From Bradyrhizobiaceae bacterium (GTDB taxonomy: Bacteria; Pseudomonadota; Alphaproteobacteria; Rhizobiales; Hyphomicrobiaceae), in the NCBI GenBank assembly GCA_947475855.1, contig CANJPN010000296.1, forward strand, positions 1 to 7,660: a DNA stretch of 7,660 nt, given 5' to 3'. How positions within the stretch are numbered: position 1 is the stretch's first letter; each line of letters opens with the position of its first letter. Below the pieces are notes generated by a model. That model saw only the letters and a list, made by a program, of their open reading frames with translations. It was not told the origin of the DNA and searched no databases. Shown here in pieces: positions 6,384-7,660 of this stretch. The translations under genes and the position numbers were made by a program.

Positions 6384-6508
6384 AGTGGCAAGGCGCCCCG
6401 GCCGGACCAGTGATCCGGCATGGTGTTAAAGTTAGTAAGAGACCAATGATCATCACAAAGCCTTCTACCCCCAAGAGCCAGCAAAGCGTTTCGGAACCGA
6501 GGCGGACA

Positions 6509-7270
6509 ATGTCCAACAGCATTCTTTCGGCCCAAGCAGTATCAGCTAACGGCTTGCACTCGAATGGCGTGGCGTCTGTCACGCCCCTGCCGGTTGGCCT
6601 AGGTGCTAGAACGGCTGTTGTCATGGAGCGTAAGGTCGCGCACCATGCGCCGCGCCGCTCGGAGGCCCCGATGTTTCTCGATACTGCCCATACAGTCCTG
6701 CCCATTGAGTTCCAGGGTAAGGAAATCATTCTCGAGGCCCACGCCTACGAGGACGACAGCGTGTCCTATCAGGCCATGGCGCTCGTCCACCGCCAGGACA
6801 ACGCTCACAGCGAGGCCCCTCTCGTCCGCGTCCACTCTGGTTGTGTTACCGGCGACATTTTCCATTCGCTGCGTTGCGACTGCTACCAGCAGTTGCAGAA
6901 GGCGCTTGAGCGCGTGACGACCACGCCACATGGCATCATCATCTACTTGCCGCACCACGAGGGTCGCGGCATCGGATTGGTGAACAAGATCAAAGCCTAC
7001 GCCGAGCAGGATCGTGGTCTCGACACCGTCGACGCCAACCTCTCGATCGGCGCTCCGGTCGATGCCCGTGATTACGAGCTTGCCGCCAAGATCCTCAAGG
7101 ACCTCGGCTCGACCTCGGTCCGGTTGATGACTAACAACCCCCTGAAGGTCGATGCCCTGCGCGATCTCGGCATCACCGTTGTCGAGCAGGTACCCCACGT
7201 GGTGCAGGCTTCGCGCTTTAACCAGCGCTACCTCGCGACCAAGCGCGAGCGCATGGCCCACAAGCTGTAG
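6509..7270 (+). CDS. ribA: GTP cyclohydrolase II (riboflavin biosynthesis)
   Basis: This enzyme opens GTP to 2,5-diamino-6-ribosylamino-4(3H)-pyrimidinone 5'-phosphate, formate and pyrophosphate, the first step of riboflavin synthesis. With the ATG at 6509 it has 253 residues. The zinc ligands are Cys112, Cys123 and Cys125 in HSGCVTGDIFHSLRCDC, with the same spacing as E. coli Cys54/65/67. EGRGIGLVNKIKAYAEQD (151-168) holds Tyr164, equivalent to catalytic Tyr105. VDARDY (184-189) holds Asp185 and Arg187, equivalent to Asp126/Arg128. RLMTNNPLKV (205-214) is the conserved C-terminal motif. There is no DHBP synthase (RibB) domain. About 75 N-terminal residues precede the conserved core and are not family-like. 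GAGGCGG a few bases upstream favours 6509; in-frame ATGs at 6380 (overlapping a small ORF stop) and 6446 would lengthen the tail, and ATG 6623 would shorten it. A strong terminator follows 28 bp later. Confidence 0.93.
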   Translation: MSNSILSAQAVSANGLHSNGVASVTPLPVGLGARTAVVMERKVAHHAPRRSEAPMFLDTAHTVLPIEFQGKEIILEAHAYEDDSVSYQAMALVHRQDNAHSEAPLVRVHSGCVTGDIFHSLRCDCYQQLQKALERVTTTPHGIIIYLPHHEGRGIGLVNKIKAYAEQDRGLDTVDANLSIGAPVDARDYELAAKILKDLGSTSVRLMTNNPLKVDALRDLGITVVEQVPHVVQASRFNQRYLATKRERMAHKL

Positions 7271-7298
7271 TCCTCCGGACACCCGCTACCTGATTCTC

Positions 7299-7337
7299 AA
7301 AGCCTCTGGCCCATCGGCCGGGGGCTTTCGAGTTTTT
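7299..7337 (+). terminator. Rho-independent terminator of ribA
   Basis: AAAGCCTCTGGCC (7299-7311) pairs with GGCCGGGGGCTTT (7316-7328) over 13 base pairs, two of them G-U, around the loop CATC. It is followed by CGAG and five T (7333-7337). It lies 28 bases after the ribA stop. On the minus strand no T run follows, so it probably does not serve the right-hand gene. Confidence 0.85.
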
Positions 7338-7420
7338 GGAAGAAGCTGCCGGGCCTTCTCCTCCTGTCGCGAGGTCAACTCGTCCAGCAACTGCGCATTG
7401 CATCTGCACAGCCACTTTTA

Positions 7421-7660
7421 TCATATAAGAGTATTTGGCAGAGCACTGCGGAGGACCGCTGTGGCCCGCTCCCGAACATCCTCGACCGTCCCAACGGCAT
7501 CGATAATGTGCCAACCGATGGTCCCGGCGCCACGCGCCACCTGCTGCTGAACGACCCAAGCCGTCGCATCGGATGCGTCCTGTTTGCGGGCCTCCACCCT
7601 CTCGACGAGATTCGCTTCACCCGCCACCAACCAGATCCCCGCGAACGGCACGCCGCACTC
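7421..7660 (-). CDS. Predicted P-loop kinase, C-terminal part (runs off the right edge)
   Basis: This minus-strand frame is open from the right edge (first codons GAG TGC GGC GTG) to a TGA at 7421, giving 80 C-terminal residues. The run GVPFAGIWL, then LVERVEARKQDASDATAWVV and QQQVARGAG with IGWH, matches the end of predicted AAA-type kinases of the COG0645 kind. These are commonly fused behind an aminoglycoside phosphotransferase-like domain and annotated as bifunctional aminoglycoside phosphotransferase/ATP-binding protein. The R-x-E-A-R-x-x-D-A-S-D-A segment is the mobile, arginine-rich lid seen in these kinases. The P-loop and the N-terminal domain are outside the window, so the fusion and substrate cannot be checked. 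It is convergent with ribA across 150 bp. Confidence 0.72.
   Translation of the reverse strand, partial: ECGVPFAGIWLVAGEANLVERVEARKQDASDATAWVVQQQVARGAGTIGWHIIDAVGTVEDVRERATAVLRSALPNTLI

Noticed and set aside
5943..6508. FMN (RFN) riboswitch before ribA
   Set aside because: None of the conserved RFN blocks could be found on the plus strand. The hairpin at 6339-6362 does not belong to that fold.
7286..7417. Minus-strand open stretch reading QLLDELTSRQEEKARQLL just after the kinase stop
   Set aside because: It looks somewhat protein-like, but it has no ATG, no ribosome binding site, and runs through the ribA terminator hairpin. It may be a decayed fragment or chance.

Overview
The window is about 60% G+C and carries ordinary chromosomal genes of a Gram-negative proteobacterium. 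A trimeric autotransporter adhesin requires an outer membrane. The gene mix (NicX-like hydrolase/dioxygenase, xi-class glutathione transferase, GNAT, YadA-like adhesin, RibA) and the codon use suggest an alphaproteobacterium, perhaps of the Bradyrhizobium/Afipia/Rhodopseudomonas group. That placement is an inference; no rRNA or other marker is present.

Layout, left to right. (1) Positions 1-218, minus strand: N-terminus of a NicX/M29-like protein running off the left edge. (2) Positions 338-1303, plus: glutathionyl-hydroquinone reductase, divergent from gene 1, with a TTG start set by a strong GAGGAGG site. (3) Positions 1318-2088, minus: hydroxypyruvate isomerase family, convergent with gene 2 and only 14 bp away. 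(4) Positions 2177-2776, plus: a GNAT acetyltransferase, divergent from gene 3. (5) Positions 2828-5856, minus: an apparent two-gene unit in which a large YadA-type adhesin is followed after 43 bp by a small exported protein. (6) Positions 5857-6263: intergenic, with an AT-rich promoter zone and a 17-bp palindrome. (7) Positions 6264-7270, plus: a possible 39-residue small ORF, then GTP cyclohydrolase II (ribA) closed by a strong intrinsic terminator at 7299-7337. (8) Positions 7421-7660, minus: C-terminus of a predicted P-loop kinase entering from the right edge.

The most notable region is the adhesin. As given, its reading frame is broken by one extra base at about 4834-4842. Removing that base joins the two frames exactly in the 14-residue register of the head repeats. 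The product would then be a complete adhesin of about 802 residues: signal peptide, head of 14-residue repeats, neck, second short head, second neck, heptad stalk of about 209 residues, and YadA membrane anchor. The break is therefore either a recent inactivation or a base-call error. The small exported protein behind it looks like a linked periplasmic partner.

I see no CRISPR array, insertion sequence, tRNA, rRNA or phage gene. No wholly new multi-gene system is evident. The candidates for novelty are the adhesin plus exported-protein pair, the palindrome in its promoter, and the small ORF with hairpin in front of ribA.
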